Source: Bremerella alba (GTDB taxonomy: Bacteria; Planctomycetota; Planctomycetia; Pirellulales; Pirellulaceae). From it: DNA of 64,000 bases. Within the stretch, counting starts at the first letter, position 1; each line of letters starts with the position of its first letter. Positions 54,682 through 64,000 of this stretch are shown here, one piece after another. A program made the translations under genes and the position numbers. Location: positions 310,001-374,000 of the forward strand of contig NZ_JABRWO010000009.1 in NCBI RefSeq assembly GCF_013618625.1, written 5' to 3'. The notes under the pieces are model-generated. The model saw nothing but the letters and a program-made list of their open reading frames with translations. It searched no databases and had not been told where the DNA came from.

Positions 54682-55743
54682 TCAATCCAACCGCCGACGA
54701 TTTTTGAAATCGTAGTTGATGACGTTGCCGCTTTGGGGGGAATCGACCGTTGGCGGGGTGCCTCGTTTGGCGCGGCTGGTCGGCGATGTGGCATTCATGA
54801 AGACAAGATCGCGTTTGGTTTCCGAGCCATCGGGGGCGATTTCTGTCCACTCGGCCTTGCGCATGAATGGGCGATCTTCTCCCTTGCGGGTCACATCGGT
54901 GATGTGCACTTCAACGCCGGTTCCGTTTTTAAGTTTCTCGGCCCATTCGTCTTCCAGCTTTCGGAAGGTTCCGTTCTGGTTCATGTAGCGATGTTGGGCC
55001 GTCAGGTTGCGGCCATCGCCGGGGGCACCAAAGCGATCACCGATCAAGTGACCGGCGTCGTCACCGGTTCCGCTAGAGATTTTTCGCTGCTCGCTTCGGC
55101 TACGATGTTTTTTGACGGTCCCCGGAACGCCCAGGCGACCTGATGCTTCCTGATAGATCTTGTCGACCGTTTCACGTTTTCTGAACTTAAAACGGCCACT
55201 GATATCGGGCAGATGCTTCAGCCCGACAGCGCCCGATTTCACGAACCGATCGACGCGATGTTTCATCTGATCGATATAGGTGTTGGCCCCGGTTGGAATC
55301 AGGTCGAGCACTTCTTTCAGCTTCTTAATGCCCGGCATAAGTGCAACGGCCGCTTTCTGGGAACGCTCGGCCAGATCGATCGCCTTGTTGACCGATCGTA
55401 GGTAGCGGGGAAGTTTGCCTGCTTTGGCCAAGTCGCCAACATACGGGACCATGCTTGCCCCTGAGATGAGCGCATCGAGCCAGTTACCGCGGCCAAGGGC
55501 CAGCAAGGCGCTGGCCCCATCGGAGACCGGTGTTGGGTCGACGATGCCTGCCAGATCGAGGGCCAACTGCAGCAGATCGAGCCCAATATCGCGTAATTCC
55601 GTTAGTTCTCGGTCCGGGGCATCGGGATGATCGGGACCGCGCCCAGTGGGGCGTGGATCGTTCGTCCCGCGACGTACCATTGTGCCTGACTGAACGGCCT
55701 CAGCAGATCGCCCTGCCGTTTTCGTAAAAATAGTCGGTGCCAT
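54682..55743 (-). CDS. Polymorphic toxin with pre-toxin domain and EndoNS_2-type nuclease
   Basis: A 353-residue protein. Residues about 45-115 match a pre-toxin helical domain (GLDLLQLALDLAGIVDP, LISGASMVPYVGDLAKAGKLP). The C-terminus (about 222-320) is a DNA/RNA non-specific nuclease domain with H232 in DDAGHLIGDRF and NLTAQHRYMNQ, then MNQNGTFRKLE. The N-terminus is Arg/Gly/Pro-rich and gives no secretion signal. ATG 55743 is preferred over a TTG upstream. The two small genes that follow fit immunity genes. Confidence 0.78.
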   Translation of the reverse strand: MAPTIFTKTAGRSAEAVQSGTMVRRGTNDPRPTGRGPDHPDAPDRELTELRDIGLDLLQLALDLAGIVDPTPVSDGASALLALGRGNWLDALISGASMVPYVGDLAKAGKLPRYLRSVNKAIDLAERSQKAAVALMPGIKKLKEVLDLIPTGANTYIDQMKHRVDRFVKSGAVGLKHLPDISGRFKFRKRETVDKIYQEASGRLGVPGTVKKHRSRSEQRKISSGTGDDAGHLIGDRFGAPGDGRNLTAQHRYMNQNGTFRKLEDEWAEKLKNGTGVEVHITDVTRKGEDRPFMRKAEWTEIAPDGSETKRDLVFMNATSPTSRAKRGTPPTVDSPQSGNVINYDFKNRRRLD

Positions 55744-56025
55744 CGGGTCTGGTCCCTGCGAAATCGGCAAGCGGTGAGATTCTCATTACGCACTTATCTG
55801 AACGTTAACGAGGATTATCGCTTCGAGCTGCGACAAGTTGCGTGAATTTCTGGAGAATTTCTTCTTGCCAAGAAGTGTGGGGAGTCTGCAAAGAATGAAG
55901 TGGCCGGATTTACCCTTAAACGCTGGGTAATAGGTGTGTACGCCTGGTTTGTCTTTTCGGAACCCTGATAAGAAGGCAGATAAAAATAAAGTAGCTTTTC
56001 CCGGTATCGAAGTTATGCCGAAACC

Positions 56026-57147
56026 CTACTGCAGCACCGGCAATTCATTCGGCTTTCGATCGGGTCGCTGCGGCGTTTCCGCATCGTCAGTGCGATTGTC
56101 TGCATCCAAGTCGGCGATTGGGCGATTCTTCTTGGGTGGTCCCAGCAGCGTCCGCTTGGCCGTTTCCATTAGTCCGCGAAACGAAGAGAACGTGGCATCT
56201 ACGGCGCTAGGCTCGTAGCCACTGTGGACCATGCAGTTGGCACACTTGGGGTTGCCGCTTTGAGTGCCATAGTTGTCCCACTCGACCGCTTCGAGCAGTT
56301 CCGCGAAGGTTTGCGTGTGCCCTTCGTCGACCAGATAACAAGGCTTCTGCCAGCCGAAGATGTTGTAGGTCGGGTTGCCCCAGGGAGTGCACTCGAGGTC
56401 GTAGTTCCCCTTGAGAAACTCTACAAATAGCGGGCTCTGGTTGAATTGCCAGGCTTTCTTGGGGGCTGAAAGAATCTCGCGGAACAACCGATAGGTTTGA
56501 TTTCGCTTGAGAAAGTGATCCTGGTCCGGGGCCTTCTCGTAGCTGTACCCAGGCGAAAGCATCATCCCTTCAACGCCTAGCTGCATCATCTCGTCGAAGA
56601 AGCCGCGAATCCGTTCTGGTTGGGCGCCTTCGAACAGCGTGGTGTTGGTCGTGACACGGAAGCCTTGCTCAAGGGCCGCTTTGATCGCGCTGACGGCGAT
56701 GTCGTACGTCCCTTCGCGGCAAACGGCGTGGTCGTGCTCCTGGCGAGGGCCGTCCATGTGGACCGAGAATGTGAGGTACTTGCTCGGCGTGAACTGTGAG
56801 AGCGACTTCTCGAGCTTGAGCGCGTTGGTGCAAAGGTAGATGTACTTTTTGCGCTTTACGAGCCCTTCGACAATCTCAGGCATTTGCGGGTGCAGCAGAG
56901 GTTCGCCCCCGGGGATGCTGACGATCGGTGCTCCGCATTCGTCGATCGCTTGAAAGCACTGCTCGGGGGTGAGCTGTTTACGAAGAATTTCGACCGGGAA
57001 TTGAATCTTTCCGCAGCCGGCACAAGCCAAGTTGCAGCGAAACAGAGGTTCCAGCATCAGGACTAGCGGGTAGCGTTTACGCCTAAGCAGCTTTTGCTTG
57101 AGAACGTATGACGCGACGGTCCACATTTGCGAGATAGGGACACTCAT
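56026..57147 (-). CDS. hpnH: Hopanoid biosynthesis radical SAM protein HpnH
   Basis: Adds a 5'-deoxyadenosyl group to diploptene in the first step of extended (C35) hopanoid synthesis. The 373-residue protein has the radical SAM motif C38-x3-C42-x2-C45 (CNLACAGC), the GGEPLLHP motif and the family strings FSVHMDGPRQEHD and TTNTTLFEGA. GAAGGA lies 5 bases before the ATG. It overlaps the shc stop by 4 bases (ATGA), so the two are coupled. It gives strong evidence for hopanoid extension in this organism. Confidence 0.93.
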   Translation of the reverse strand: MSVPISQMWTVASYVLKQKLLRRKRYPLVLMLEPLFRCNLACAGCGKIQFPVEILRKQLTPEQCFQAIDECGAPIVSIPGGEPLLHPQMPEIVEGLVKRKKYIYLCTNALKLEKSLSQFTPSKYLTFSVHMDGPRQEHDHAVCREGTYDIAVSAIKAALEQGFRVTTNTTLFEGAQPERIRGFFDEMMQLGVEGMMLSPGYSYEKAPDQDHFLKRNQTYRLFREILSAPKKAWQFNQSPLFVEFLKGNYDLECTPWGNPTYNIFGWQKPCYLVDEGHTQTFAELLEAVEWDNYGTQSGNPKCANCMVHSGYEPSAVDATFSSFRGLMETAKRTLLGPPKKNRPIADLDADNRTDDAETPQRPDRKPNELPVLQ

Positions 57148-59255
57148 CGCGATCCTTCTTTCGTTTCGCTCGATTTTTTCGCCCATGTGGCCAACGCCAA
57201 CAGTGGGAAGTAGATGCGGTAATAGTGGTAGCGGAGGTAGAAGACCTGAGGGAAACCGGTGCCCGTGAAAGGCTCTTCGTCCCAGGTGCCGTCTTCCTTC
57301 TGCGTTGAGAGCAGGTAGTTGATCCCTTTGCGAACGGCGTCGCTATCTTCATGCCCAGCGGCTATCAGGCCAAGCAGCGCCCAGGCCGTTTGCGAGGGAG
57401 TCGGCGTGCCAATCCCTTTGAGGTTGGGGTTCTCATAGCTGTCGCACGTTTCGCCCCAAGCGCCGCACTGCTGCTGGGAGTCGATCAGCCATTTAGCCCC
57501 GCGTTGGACGGCCTCGTCATCGGTTGAAATACCCACCGCTGTCAGCCCGACCAGACACTGCCAAGTGCCGTAGACATAGTTTACACCCCAACGGCCAAAC
57601 CACGAGCCATCTTCGTACTGATTGTCGCGGATGTAGGTGATTGCTTTGCGGACGACGTCCCCCAGCTTGCCGTGGCTATTTTGATTTACGCCTAGCAGAC
57701 CGTACGCTTCGATCACGCGAGCCGACAAGTCAGGCCAGCTTGGATCAATCATCGCGTTGTGATCGGCGAAGGGGACTTTGCACAGGAATTCGGCATCGTT
57801 GTTCTTATCGAACGCTCCCCAGCCACCATCGTGATTCTGCATTTCGGCGCTCCACGCAAGTGCCCGTTTGGTAGCACTGGAGACCTTATCAAGCAGCATA
57901 GCCTGACCGACAGCGTTGTCAGCTGAGACCTTGTTCGATGTCGTGACGATCGTGGTGTTTTCCCACGATTGGCCCGGGTGCACTTCCAGCGAAACGCCGC
58001 ACTCGGCCAGTTGTTCCTGCAGGGCCATCAAGGCCATCGCCGTGTCGTCGAGATCAGGATAAAACTCGTTATTGAATTCAAAGTACCAACCGCCTGGCTC
58101 GCAGCGGACGTTGTTGGTCCAGTCGCCTTGGTCGCGTACTTCTTTGGAAAGCATCCAGTCGACCGCTTTACGCATCCGCGGTTCGTCGGCCCCGTGGCGA
58201 GCAGCAGCCATGGCCCGTAGCGTAATGGTTGTATCCCAAACAGGGCTTTTGCACGGTTGAATCCGTGTCGTTTGGGCCTCGTCATCGTGGAGCATCAGCT
58301 TGTCGATCTCGTTCCAGCAGGATTGAACTGCCTGATGGTCGTCGTCATAGCCGAGAGCTTTGAAGGCCACGATGCTCCAGAGGCTTGGTGGGAAAATGGC
58401 TCCGAGCCCGTCACTTTTGGGCATGCGATCGAGGATCCACTTTTCACACAATTTGAGCGCACGAGATCGCAGCGGTCGTAGGCGAAGCTTTTCGATCTGC
58501 TTCAGGCCACGGTCTGCCGTGCGAAAGAAGCGATCCCACGTAAGCAGCCCTTGGGCTTTTTCCTGCCCCGGGCAGCGAAGTTCTGGCCACTGGTTCGGCT
58601 GCTTGATGAACAGCTCTTGGATGGAGCACTCATCCGAGCGATCGACGACGGGGCGTAATGCCCAGCAGATCGCGAGAGGAATGAAAATCGTGCGCGACCA
58701 ACTGCTCATGCGGTAAATATTCAGCGGAAACCAATTGGGCAGCAAAATCATTTCCGGCGGAATGGCAGGGCAGATTTCCATGGGAATCTGACCCAGCAGG
58801 GCCAGATATAGCCGGGTAAAGCTGTTCACGGCGTCGGCGCCGCCAGCTTCCAGAATTGCATCCCGCGCCTTGACCATGTAGTCGGCCGATGGCTTGTGTC
58901 CGGTGAGTTTCAGGGCGAAGTACGCTTTGACGCTCGAACTGATATCGATCTTCGCTTCAGGATACTGAGCCCAGGTACCATCTTCGCGCTGCTGCTCGAG
59001 AAGCTTCCTTGAGACCCGTTGGGCGATGTCCGATCGTTCGCGGCCAGCCCAGGCCATGAGCAACAGGTATTCGCTCTGCAGGATCGAGTCCCCCTCCAAC
59101 TCGGCGCACCAATAGCCTTCGGTGGCTTGTTGTGAGAGGAGCCAGTTCGAGGTGCGCTCCATTGCCGTTGACAACGTGGGAGCATTTCCGGTGCGCTGTC
59201 CGGCATCACCGTCGGGTCGCCGATCACGAGCGAGTGAGGAGGATCCATCCATCAT
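57144..59255 (-). CDS. shc: Squalene-hopene cyclase
   Basis: Cyclises squalene to hopene/diplopterol. The 703-residue protein contains repeated QW motifs and the catalytic DLDDT (about 405-409). Trp/Tyr-rich segments line the barrel. Start MMDGSS; the first 30 residues are polar. It is fused by 4-base overlap to hpnH. No hpnC, hpnD or hpnE squalene-synthesis genes are present within the window. Confidence 0.95.
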   Translation of the reverse strand: MMDGSSSLARDRRPDGDAGQRTGNAPTLSTAMERTSNWLLSQQATEGYWCAELEGDSILQSEYLLLMAWAGRERSDIAQRVSRKLLEQQREDGTWAQYPEAKIDISSSVKAYFALKLTGHKPSADYMVKARDAILEAGGADAVNSFTRLYLALLGQIPMEICPAIPPEMILLPNWFPLNIYRMSSWSRTIFIPLAICWALRPVVDRSDECSIQELFIKQPNQWPELRCPGQEKAQGLLTWDRFFRTADRGLKQIEKLRLRPLRSRALKLCEKWILDRMPKSDGLGAIFPPSLWSIVAFKALGYDDDHQAVQSCWNEIDKLMLHDDEAQTTRIQPCKSPVWDTTITLRAMAAARHGADEPRMRKAVDWMLSKEVRDQGDWTNNVRCEPGGWYFEFNNEFYPDLDDTAMALMALQEQLAECGVSLEVHPGQSWENTTIVTTSNKVSADNAVGQAMLLDKVSSATKRALAWSAEMQNHDGGWGAFDKNNDAEFLCKVPFADHNAMIDPSWPDLSARVIEAYGLLGVNQNSHGKLGDVVRKAITYIRDNQYEDGSWFGRWGVNYVYGTWQCLVGLTAVGISTDDEAVQRGAKWLIDSQQQCGAWGETCDSYENPNLKGIGTPTPSQTAWALLGLIAAGHEDSDAVRKGINYLLSTQKEDGTWDEEPFTGTGFPQVFYLRYHYYRIYFPLLALATWAKKSSETKEGSR

Positions 59256-59341
59256 GGCTAATTCATTGCGGACTAAGGGGGAAGAATCAGTTCGTCCAAG
59301 TCCTCAGCCTATGCCAGAATGCCAAACGGAGCAAGCCAGAC

Positions 59342-61513
59342 CTACGGGCCACTGACCGACAGAACGCGATAAATAATCACCGTAGGGTTCTCTGGATTGC
59401 CTAGTTGATAGTCGGCTCTCTCCAGAACGCCCTGGCTCTCCATTTGTGCAAACAAATCGCGGGTGACATCGTCCGGAAAGCCGTAGTTGCCTGGGCTACG
59501 GAACCGATCGATTTCGCCCCAATGGACATAAATCCATGCGATGTTGGCTTCGGCCAAGTGTGCCAGACGCTCCTCTTTCGTCATGTCGACCATCTGCTGC
59601 ATCGTTGAGTCGTTGAAGCAGGTGTGATAGAAGCCAGGAGGCTGCAAGTAAAAAAGAGCCGCATCTCCTGTTGCCAGGACAGCATCGCCTGGGGCGACAT
59701 TTTCATTTAAATACGTGACCGCCCCGGAAGTATGGGATTTGGCCAGCGCGTCGAGCGAAACGAAGACGCGCGGATCGAGCTTGATCGACTGGGTTTGATT
59801 CACCAGCATAAACGCAACAATTAAACCCAGCCCCAGCCACACTCGCAAGGCTATCCTGCCTGCAACGTAGGAGGCAATCTTTTGGGCTCCGAAACCGGCC
59901 AACAGGCATCCCAGCGGAATCGCCGGGATAAGAAATCGTTCCAGACGGTGCGAAAACCCCCACCACACTATCCAGCAGGCAGCCAGCAAGATCACCAATG
60001 GAATGACCAGTTTTCGATTCGGGTAAAAAAGTCCGCAAATTGCCAGGGGAACCACAGCCAGCCCGGCCCAAGGGCTTTGCCCCAAGGGTGTCAGAATGCC
60101 GCTCAGGAGTTGGCTCAGGGAGTAGCGGCTGCCGTTTGCATGGGTTGGAACTTGATGGGCCTGATTCCATTGCTCGATTTGGTCTTCCGGGCGAACGTCG
60201 GTGGGAAAAACATTGCCAGCCAGCGGAAAGACAGGGTTACCGGTATCGATTGTGTTGCGAATCAGCCAAGGCGAAATGATTACGGCAACCGCCACGGTGT
60301 ACATCAGAAGTAGTCGCCACTGGGTACGTACCGCGAAGATCCACAGTGCGAAGACCGGCAGCACCACGATTAGCAAGGCTGGGTATTTCACGCTAAATGC
60401 CATTCCGGCCATCAAGCCAGAGAGGATTGCCAACCCATCGCGGTGATCCTCTTTTTGTTGGCCATTTAAAATAATCAAAAAGGGGTACGCAGCCGCCAGA
60501 GTGAAGAACGCCCACACGCCATCGACAAGCCCGGTTCCGCTTTGGTAGGTCAGCCAAGGGACCGCAATCGCAGAGAGTGCCGCCGCGCGACCACCCCAAA
60601 CTCCGATCAAGCGTTTTCCGGCTCCATAAAGCAGGCCGGCTGTCATCAATGTAAACAGTCCGATGATCAGCTTGCCGACCAGTGCCCCAGTCAGCCAGGC
60701 CTGTTTGCCGGTAAGAAAGACCATCGGCAATAGGGCCCACATTTCGGCCCCCATCGGCATTCCGCTGTAAATATTGTTGGGCAGAACGCGGATCTGTCCG
60801 ATCTGGTGCCACTCTTTAGGCACCAGAAGGTGATACTCAAGAACGTCGTATTCGTACGGGGGCAAAATCGAAACGCCAGCAATAAATAGGCACAGCGGAG
60901 CTGCGGCCAGCTGCCACCACCACGATTCACCTTCCGAATGCTTCGGCGTCGTTTCTTCTGGTTTCACGTCGCTGAGGGGTGCGAAGAGTTGCTTCTTCCA
61001 AGCCGAGCCGAGCGCGACAAAAAGTATGGCCAGAGAAAGGACGATCGAAAGTGGTCGATGCAATAGACCGCACATGCCCAGCACGGCCGTCGACCACGAG
61101 AGAAGCGTCAGCCCGATCGCCAGCCGCAAGACAATGCCATCGACACGCCCAAAGAAATGGAGCAGTTTTAAGCGAACTAAAAGAAATTCGCCCAGGGCAT
61201 AGCTGAATAGCAGCATAATTGCCGCGATTAATATCACCCCCAGACGGTCTAGCAGTCCCAGCGGCATCTGACCGCCACCAAACCACAGGCCGATGCTTTC
61301 CGGCAACAGCAATAGGCCAGTCTGAACAAGCGTCCCGCGCGTGGGCAAAAAGGCCGTTTCCCCCGGCTGGGGTGCCGGCCAAGGCATCGGGATCGAAAAA
61401 TACCAGAGGGCATAGGCAACGGCACCCACGACGAAAATCCACACGCAGAGCGGAGCTTCCCAGGGGGAGGATGCGTCATGTGACGATTGTTCAGAGCGTT
61501 TCTTGCGTGACAC
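59342..61513 (-). CDS. GT-C glycosyltransferase-like membrane protein (ArnT/PMT type)
   Basis: A 723-residue membrane protein with about twelve hydrophobic segments and a soluble C-terminal part (about 580-720). The YEYDVLEYHLLVPKEW loop near residue 225 resembles the acidic loop after the first segments in family 39/83 enzymes, which move sugars from polyprenyl phosphates. The start is a GTG. It follows the hopanoid unit upstream in position but its promoter is separate by about 85 bases. The sugar and the acceptor are unknown. Confidence 0.75.
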   Translation of the reverse strand: MSRKKRSEQSSHDASSPWEAPLCVWIFVVGAVAYALWYFSIPMPWPAPQPGETAFLPTRGTLVQTGLLLLPESIGLWFGGGQMPLGLLDRLGVILIAAIMLLFSYALGEFLLVRLKLLHFFGRVDGIVLRLAIGLTLLSWSTAVLGMCGLLHRPLSIVLSLAILFVALGSAWKKQLFAPLSDVKPEETTPKHSEGESWWWQLAAAPLCLFIAGVSILPPYEYDVLEYHLLVPKEWHQIGQIRVLPNNIYSGMPMGAEMWALLPMVFLTGKQAWLTGALVGKLIIGLFTLMTAGLLYGAGKRLIGVWGGRAAALSAIAVPWLTYQSGTGLVDGVWAFFTLAAAYPFLIILNGQQKEDHRDGLAILSGLMAGMAFSVKYPALLIVVLPVFALWIFAVRTQWRLLLMYTVAVAVIISPWLIRNTIDTGNPVFPLAGNVFPTDVRPEDQIEQWNQAHQVPTHANGSRYSLSQLLSGILTPLGQSPWAGLAVVPLAICGLFYPNRKLVIPLVILLAACWIVWWGFSHRLERFLIPAIPLGCLLAGFGAQKIASYVAGRIALRVWLGLGLIVAFMLVNQTQSIKLDPRVFVSLDALAKSHTSGAVTYLNENVAPGDAVLATGDAALFYLQPPGFYHTCFNDSTMQQMVDMTKEERLAHLAEANIAWIYVHWGEIDRFRSPGNYGFPDDVTRDLFAQMESQGVLERADYQLGNPENPTVIIYRVLSVSGP

Positions 61514-61664
61514 CGGGCGATTAGCTTCGAAGGGCTGACGTGGCCGTTCTGGCCGACTATGCTAAGTTTTCTGAATCAGTATTTACCTGCACCAAGCAAG
61601 GCCCGTAAATTCTAACGGGTTTCCTACCACTTCGCCTAACCCCCGTGCTGCTCGGATAGAATTC

Positions 61665-62693
61665 ATGGCCGCTTCGTCAACGCGACTTTCTGGAATATTT
61701 ACCCCCAATATTGTCCCCTTGGATGCGCATGGTGATATTCACGAGGCCGAATTGCGGCGATACGTCGACTGGTTGATCGAAAAGGGTGTCCACGGGCTCT
61801 ATCCCAACGGTTCGACTGGAGAGTTCCTGCGATTCACCGTGGAAGAACGTCGCCGGATTATCGAGATCATCGCCGATCAAACCCGGGGCCGCGTGCCGAT
61901 TCTCGCTGGTGCCGCAGAAGCCAACGTCAAGGAAACGCTCAAAGCGTGCGAAGCCTACCACGAGATGGGATGCCGAGCCGTGGCGATCGTTTCGCCGTTT
62001 TACTACAAACTGAGCCCCTCGGCTGTTTACGCATACTTCAAAGAGATCGGCGACAACACGCCCATCGACGTGACGCTGTACAACATTCCGATGTTCGCCT
62101 CGCCGATCGACGTGCCAACCGTCCGCCGACTGGCCGAAGAGTGCCCTCGAGTTGTAGCGATCAAAGATTCATCCGGAGACCTGCCGCACATGATGCGGAT
62201 GATCTCGGCTGTTCGCCCTGTGCGGCCTGACTTCAGCTTTATGACCGGTTGGGACGCGGCGTTGATGCCGATGCTGCTGATCGGATGCGACGGCGGCACG
62301 AACGCCACTAGCGGCGTGGTGCCAGAAATTACGCGTCGGCTGTACGACCTGACACTGCTGGGGCGAATGGATGAAGCCCGCGATCTGCAATATCGGTTGC
62401 TGACGCTGTTTGACGCCATGATCCAGAGCTGCGAGTTCCCGGAGGGCTTTCGGGCGGCGCTCGCTCTGCGCGGCTTTAAGCCCGGCAGTGGACGCCAGCC
62501 GCAATCACCCAGCCAGAAACTGGAAGTGGAGATTCTCCGCAACGAACTGCAGTGCCTACTCTCGGCCGAAGGCTTTGTGAACGATCCTGTCGGTGGCTGT
62601 CCAGCTGGTCAAGCGACGGCCAATCCTGACGATGTGGCACGCATAGTCGCTGGCGTCGTGGAAGAACTTCGCCGCCTAGGACTGGCGACATAG
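61665..62693 (+). CDS. Dihydrodipicolinate synthase/N-acetylneuraminate lyase-family protein
   Basis: A 342-residue class I aldolase-like TIM-barrel. The Schiff-base Lys is in [10 protein letters not shown] (about 164-173), the carboxylate-binding motif is NGSTGEF (about 48-54), and TLYNIP follows with the catalytic Tyr. It is longer than DapA (about 290) because of a C-terminal extension of 40-50 residues. DapA, NanA and several sugar-acid aldolases share this pattern, so the substrate is open. Confidence 0.82.
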   Translation: MAASSTRLSGIFTPNIVPLDAHGDIHEAELRRYVDWLIEKGVHGLYPNGSTGEFLRFTVEERRRIIEIIADQTRGRVPILAGAAEANVKETLKACEAYHEMGCRAVAIVSPFYYKLSPSAVYAYFKEIGDNTPIDVTLYNIPMFASPIDVPTVRRLAEECPRVVAIKDSSGDLPHMMRMISAVRPVRPDFSFMTGWDAALMPMLLIGCDGGTNATSGVVPEITRRLYDLTLLGRMDEARDLQYRLLTLFDAMIQSCEFPEGFRAALALRGFKPGSGRQPQSPSQKLEVEILRNELQCLLSAEGFVNDPVGGCPAGQATANPDDVARIVAGVVEELRRLGLAT

Positions 62694-62736
62694 CGATTGG
62701 ACACCTTGGCCCTGCTGAAAACTGAAGAGTATCTAC

Positions 62737-62769
62737 AAAAAAAGGGCGTCCCGAAATCGAGACGCCCTT
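62737..62769 (-). terminator. Rho-independent terminator of the secreted protein gene
   Basis: AAGGGCGTC and GACGCCCTT form a 9-bp stem, followed on the reverse strand by a run of T. It lies about 22 bases past the stop of the gene at 62792-63649. Confidence 0.9.
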
Positions 62770-62791
62770 AGCCCTCCTGGGAATTGGGGCG

Positions 62792-63649
62792 TTATGGGAG
62801 GATGTATCGAAAGCTGTTGCGGATTGGTTGGCCTTCGGTGTAAACCTTCGGCTGGCCAAGTAGGCCGCGGCCGACGTACGAATTGTTGCTCATCGGAATG
62901 ATCGGCAGTACGGGGCGGAACGACGTGCGATCGACCGGGTACACGGTGGCGTTGGGAACCGGGACCGTGCCGGTAACTACTGGGGCCTGAACAACCGGTG
63001 GGTTGTTGTATGCGATTGTCGTGACGGGGCGATTAACCACAACCGGATTGCCCATCGTAGTCACAGGAGCTGAATAGGCTGCTGGGGCCGTGTATTGAAC
63101 TCGTTGCACGCCGTTGTTGATCGAGTGCCATGGGTTAGGATTTACCGGTTCAACGTAGTAAGAAGTTTGCGTCTGGTAAGCGGGATACTCAACGCGACGA
63201 ACTTCCTGCTGCTGGATCGGTTGTGGGTTGTCGTAAATCACAGTCCGTGGTTGGCTGGAGTATTGCGGTTGGCCGGAATACTGCACGATCGTCTCTTCCG
63301 ACTGGCTTTCGACTATCGTCCGCGAAGGCGACTGGGTTGGTTGTCCGGCGTAGGTTCGCAGAACAGTGTCTTGCTCGACTACCTCTTGATAGGCTGGCGC
63401 AGGTTGCTGGTTGATCGGCGTGATCGCGGTAGCACGCTGGACACTCGCCGAGCGATCGGCAGTTCCATTGGCGGACGAAAGCTCGATCGCCGCTGGGTCA
63501 TTGAGGTCGCCCGGGGCTGCCATGCGAGTCATCGGGCGATCTTCGTTGTAGGTTGCGTCGACCCATTTCCATGTCGGTTCGTCCTGGGCATAAAGCAGAG
63601 CAGGGGCCGCAAACATAACGCAGGCGGCAAGCGTGGTCTTCCTGAACAT
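62792..63649 (-). CDS. Secreted Pro/Gln/Val/Thr-rich protein
   Basis: A 285-residue protein with a signal peptide (about 1-21). The mature part is rich in Pro, Gln, Tyr, Val and Thr, with repeated QQP/PVV/TTI runs and little predicted globular structure. No domain is known to me. AGAGG precedes the ATG. It could be an envelope or matrix protein. It ends at a strong terminator. Confidence 0.65.
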   Translation of the reverse strand: MFRKTTLAACVMFAAPALLYAQDEPTWKWVDATYNEDRPMTRMAAPGDLNDPAAIELSSANGTADRSASVQRATAITPINQQPAPAYQEVVEQDTVLRTYAGQPTQSPSRTIVESQSEETIVQYSGQPQYSSQPRTVIYDNPQPIQQQEVRRVEYPAYQTQTSYYVEPVNPNPWHSINNGVQRVQYTAPAAYSAPVTTMGNPVVVNRPVTTIAYNNPPVVQAPVVTGTVPVPNATVYPVDRTSFRPVLPIIPMSNNSYVGRGLLGQPKVYTEGQPIRNSFRYILP

Positions 63650-64000
63650 GGGAACCTCTTTTCTTCTCACAGGGTCATTCGGGGAACGCTCTTACATCAT
63701 GCAACCGCTATGCCGAGAAGGCAAATATTTCGCCGGTAGGCCCTGATAGCAACCCTAGCCGTCATTGCCAGCAGGACCGCGCAAGTCAAGCATACGAAAA
63801 TGGTTGCTAACAGTCTTCAGTGGCAGAAAAGCAACGCAAAGAATGAAGTGCCAGCGAACGGCCACTCTTCGCCCGCGAGGCAATGTTGTAAGTGTTACAA
63901 CGCGTTTCGCAGGTTGTACCGAGTGATTGATGGCCGGCAACTCACTTTATGGTTGCCTGCCGTCCACGTGTGACTGCGATTCGCTTTCAATTTCCGCGGC
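63650..64000. other. Right-end intergenic region
   Basis: This 351-base stretch at the window end contains the upstream region of the secreted-protein gene and a short inverted repeat (TTGTAA/TTACAA) near 63885-63899. I see no gene of its own; a 61-codon reverse frame at 63755-63940 is not protein-like. Confidence 0.4.

Noticed and set aside
55888-55902. 15-base sequence GCAAAGAATGAAGTG shared with 63836-63850
   Set aside because: A match of this length is expected about once or twice by chance in 64 kb, and the flanks do not match.
63095-63739. 214-residue forward open frame at the right end
   Set aside because: It is antisense to the secreted Pro/Gln-rich protein, which has a signal peptide, a ribosome site and a terminator.

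Overview
The window looks like a chromosome segment of a planctomycete, most likely of the Pirellulaceae/Blastopirellula type. This is an inference from gene content: hopanoid genes (squalene-hopene cyclase, HpnH, an HpnN-like RND exporter), a DUF116-polyprenyl synthase fusion, an NPFESP-type small membrane protein, many GTG/TTG starts, many genes with weak or absent Shine-Dalgarno sequences, and short strand-switching transcription units. I see no rRNA, tRNA, CRISPR array, integrase or transposase. About 55 protein genes are supported.

Layout. 1-6 kb: LptF/LptG-type permease, small zinc-ribbon proteins, a TIM-barrel isomerase, a cytidine-deaminase-fold enzyme, and divergent queF/queE for 7-deazaguanine tRNA modification. 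6-20 kb: a large FHA/coiled-coil membrane protein, a DksA-like regulator, an HtrA protease, a nucleoside hydrolase, trpD plus an MFS transporter, a STAS protein, an RND exporter, a 32-residue basic protein, a FabZ-like hot-dog enzyme, a rhomboid protease and trmB. 20.5-24.4 kb: a compact KaiC-KaiB-hybrid histidine kinase unit. 24-33 kb: purF, proB, an SSS symporter with its DUF3311 partner, and a FAD oxidoreductase. 33-38 kb: a terpenoid locus with a DUF116-polyprenyl synthase fusion, a second class II triterpene-cyclase-like protein and a divergent radical SAM protein. 38.4-39.3 kb: a secreted phosphatase-cytochrome fusion.

39.3-47.5 kb holds the most unusual block: seven co-directional reverse-strand genes encoding a LuxE-like adenylating enzyme, an aldehyde dehydrogenase, an iron alcohol dehydrogenase, a PQQ-propeller protein, a HemN-like radical SAM enzyme, a GcvH-like lipoyl carrier and a 2x[4Fe-4S] ferredoxin. 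Together they suggest a carboxylate/aldehyde/alcohol pathway tied to a radical SAM step and a protein-bound carrier. 49-54 kb: a SNF2 helicase, three FliL-like lipoproteins and an ScpB with a hyperacidic tail. 53.9-55.7 kb: a polymorphic toxin (pre-toxin plus nuclease) with two immunity-like genes. 56-62.7 kb: hpnH-shc, a GT-C glycosyltransferase and a DapA-family lyase. The window ends with a secreted proline/glutamine-rich protein.

Functionally, the two cyclases, HpnH, the RND exporter and the polyprenyl synthase point to a substantial polyprenoid/hopanoid membrane programme. The Kai-like unit points to ATPase-timed or state-dependent signalling through a phosphorelay.
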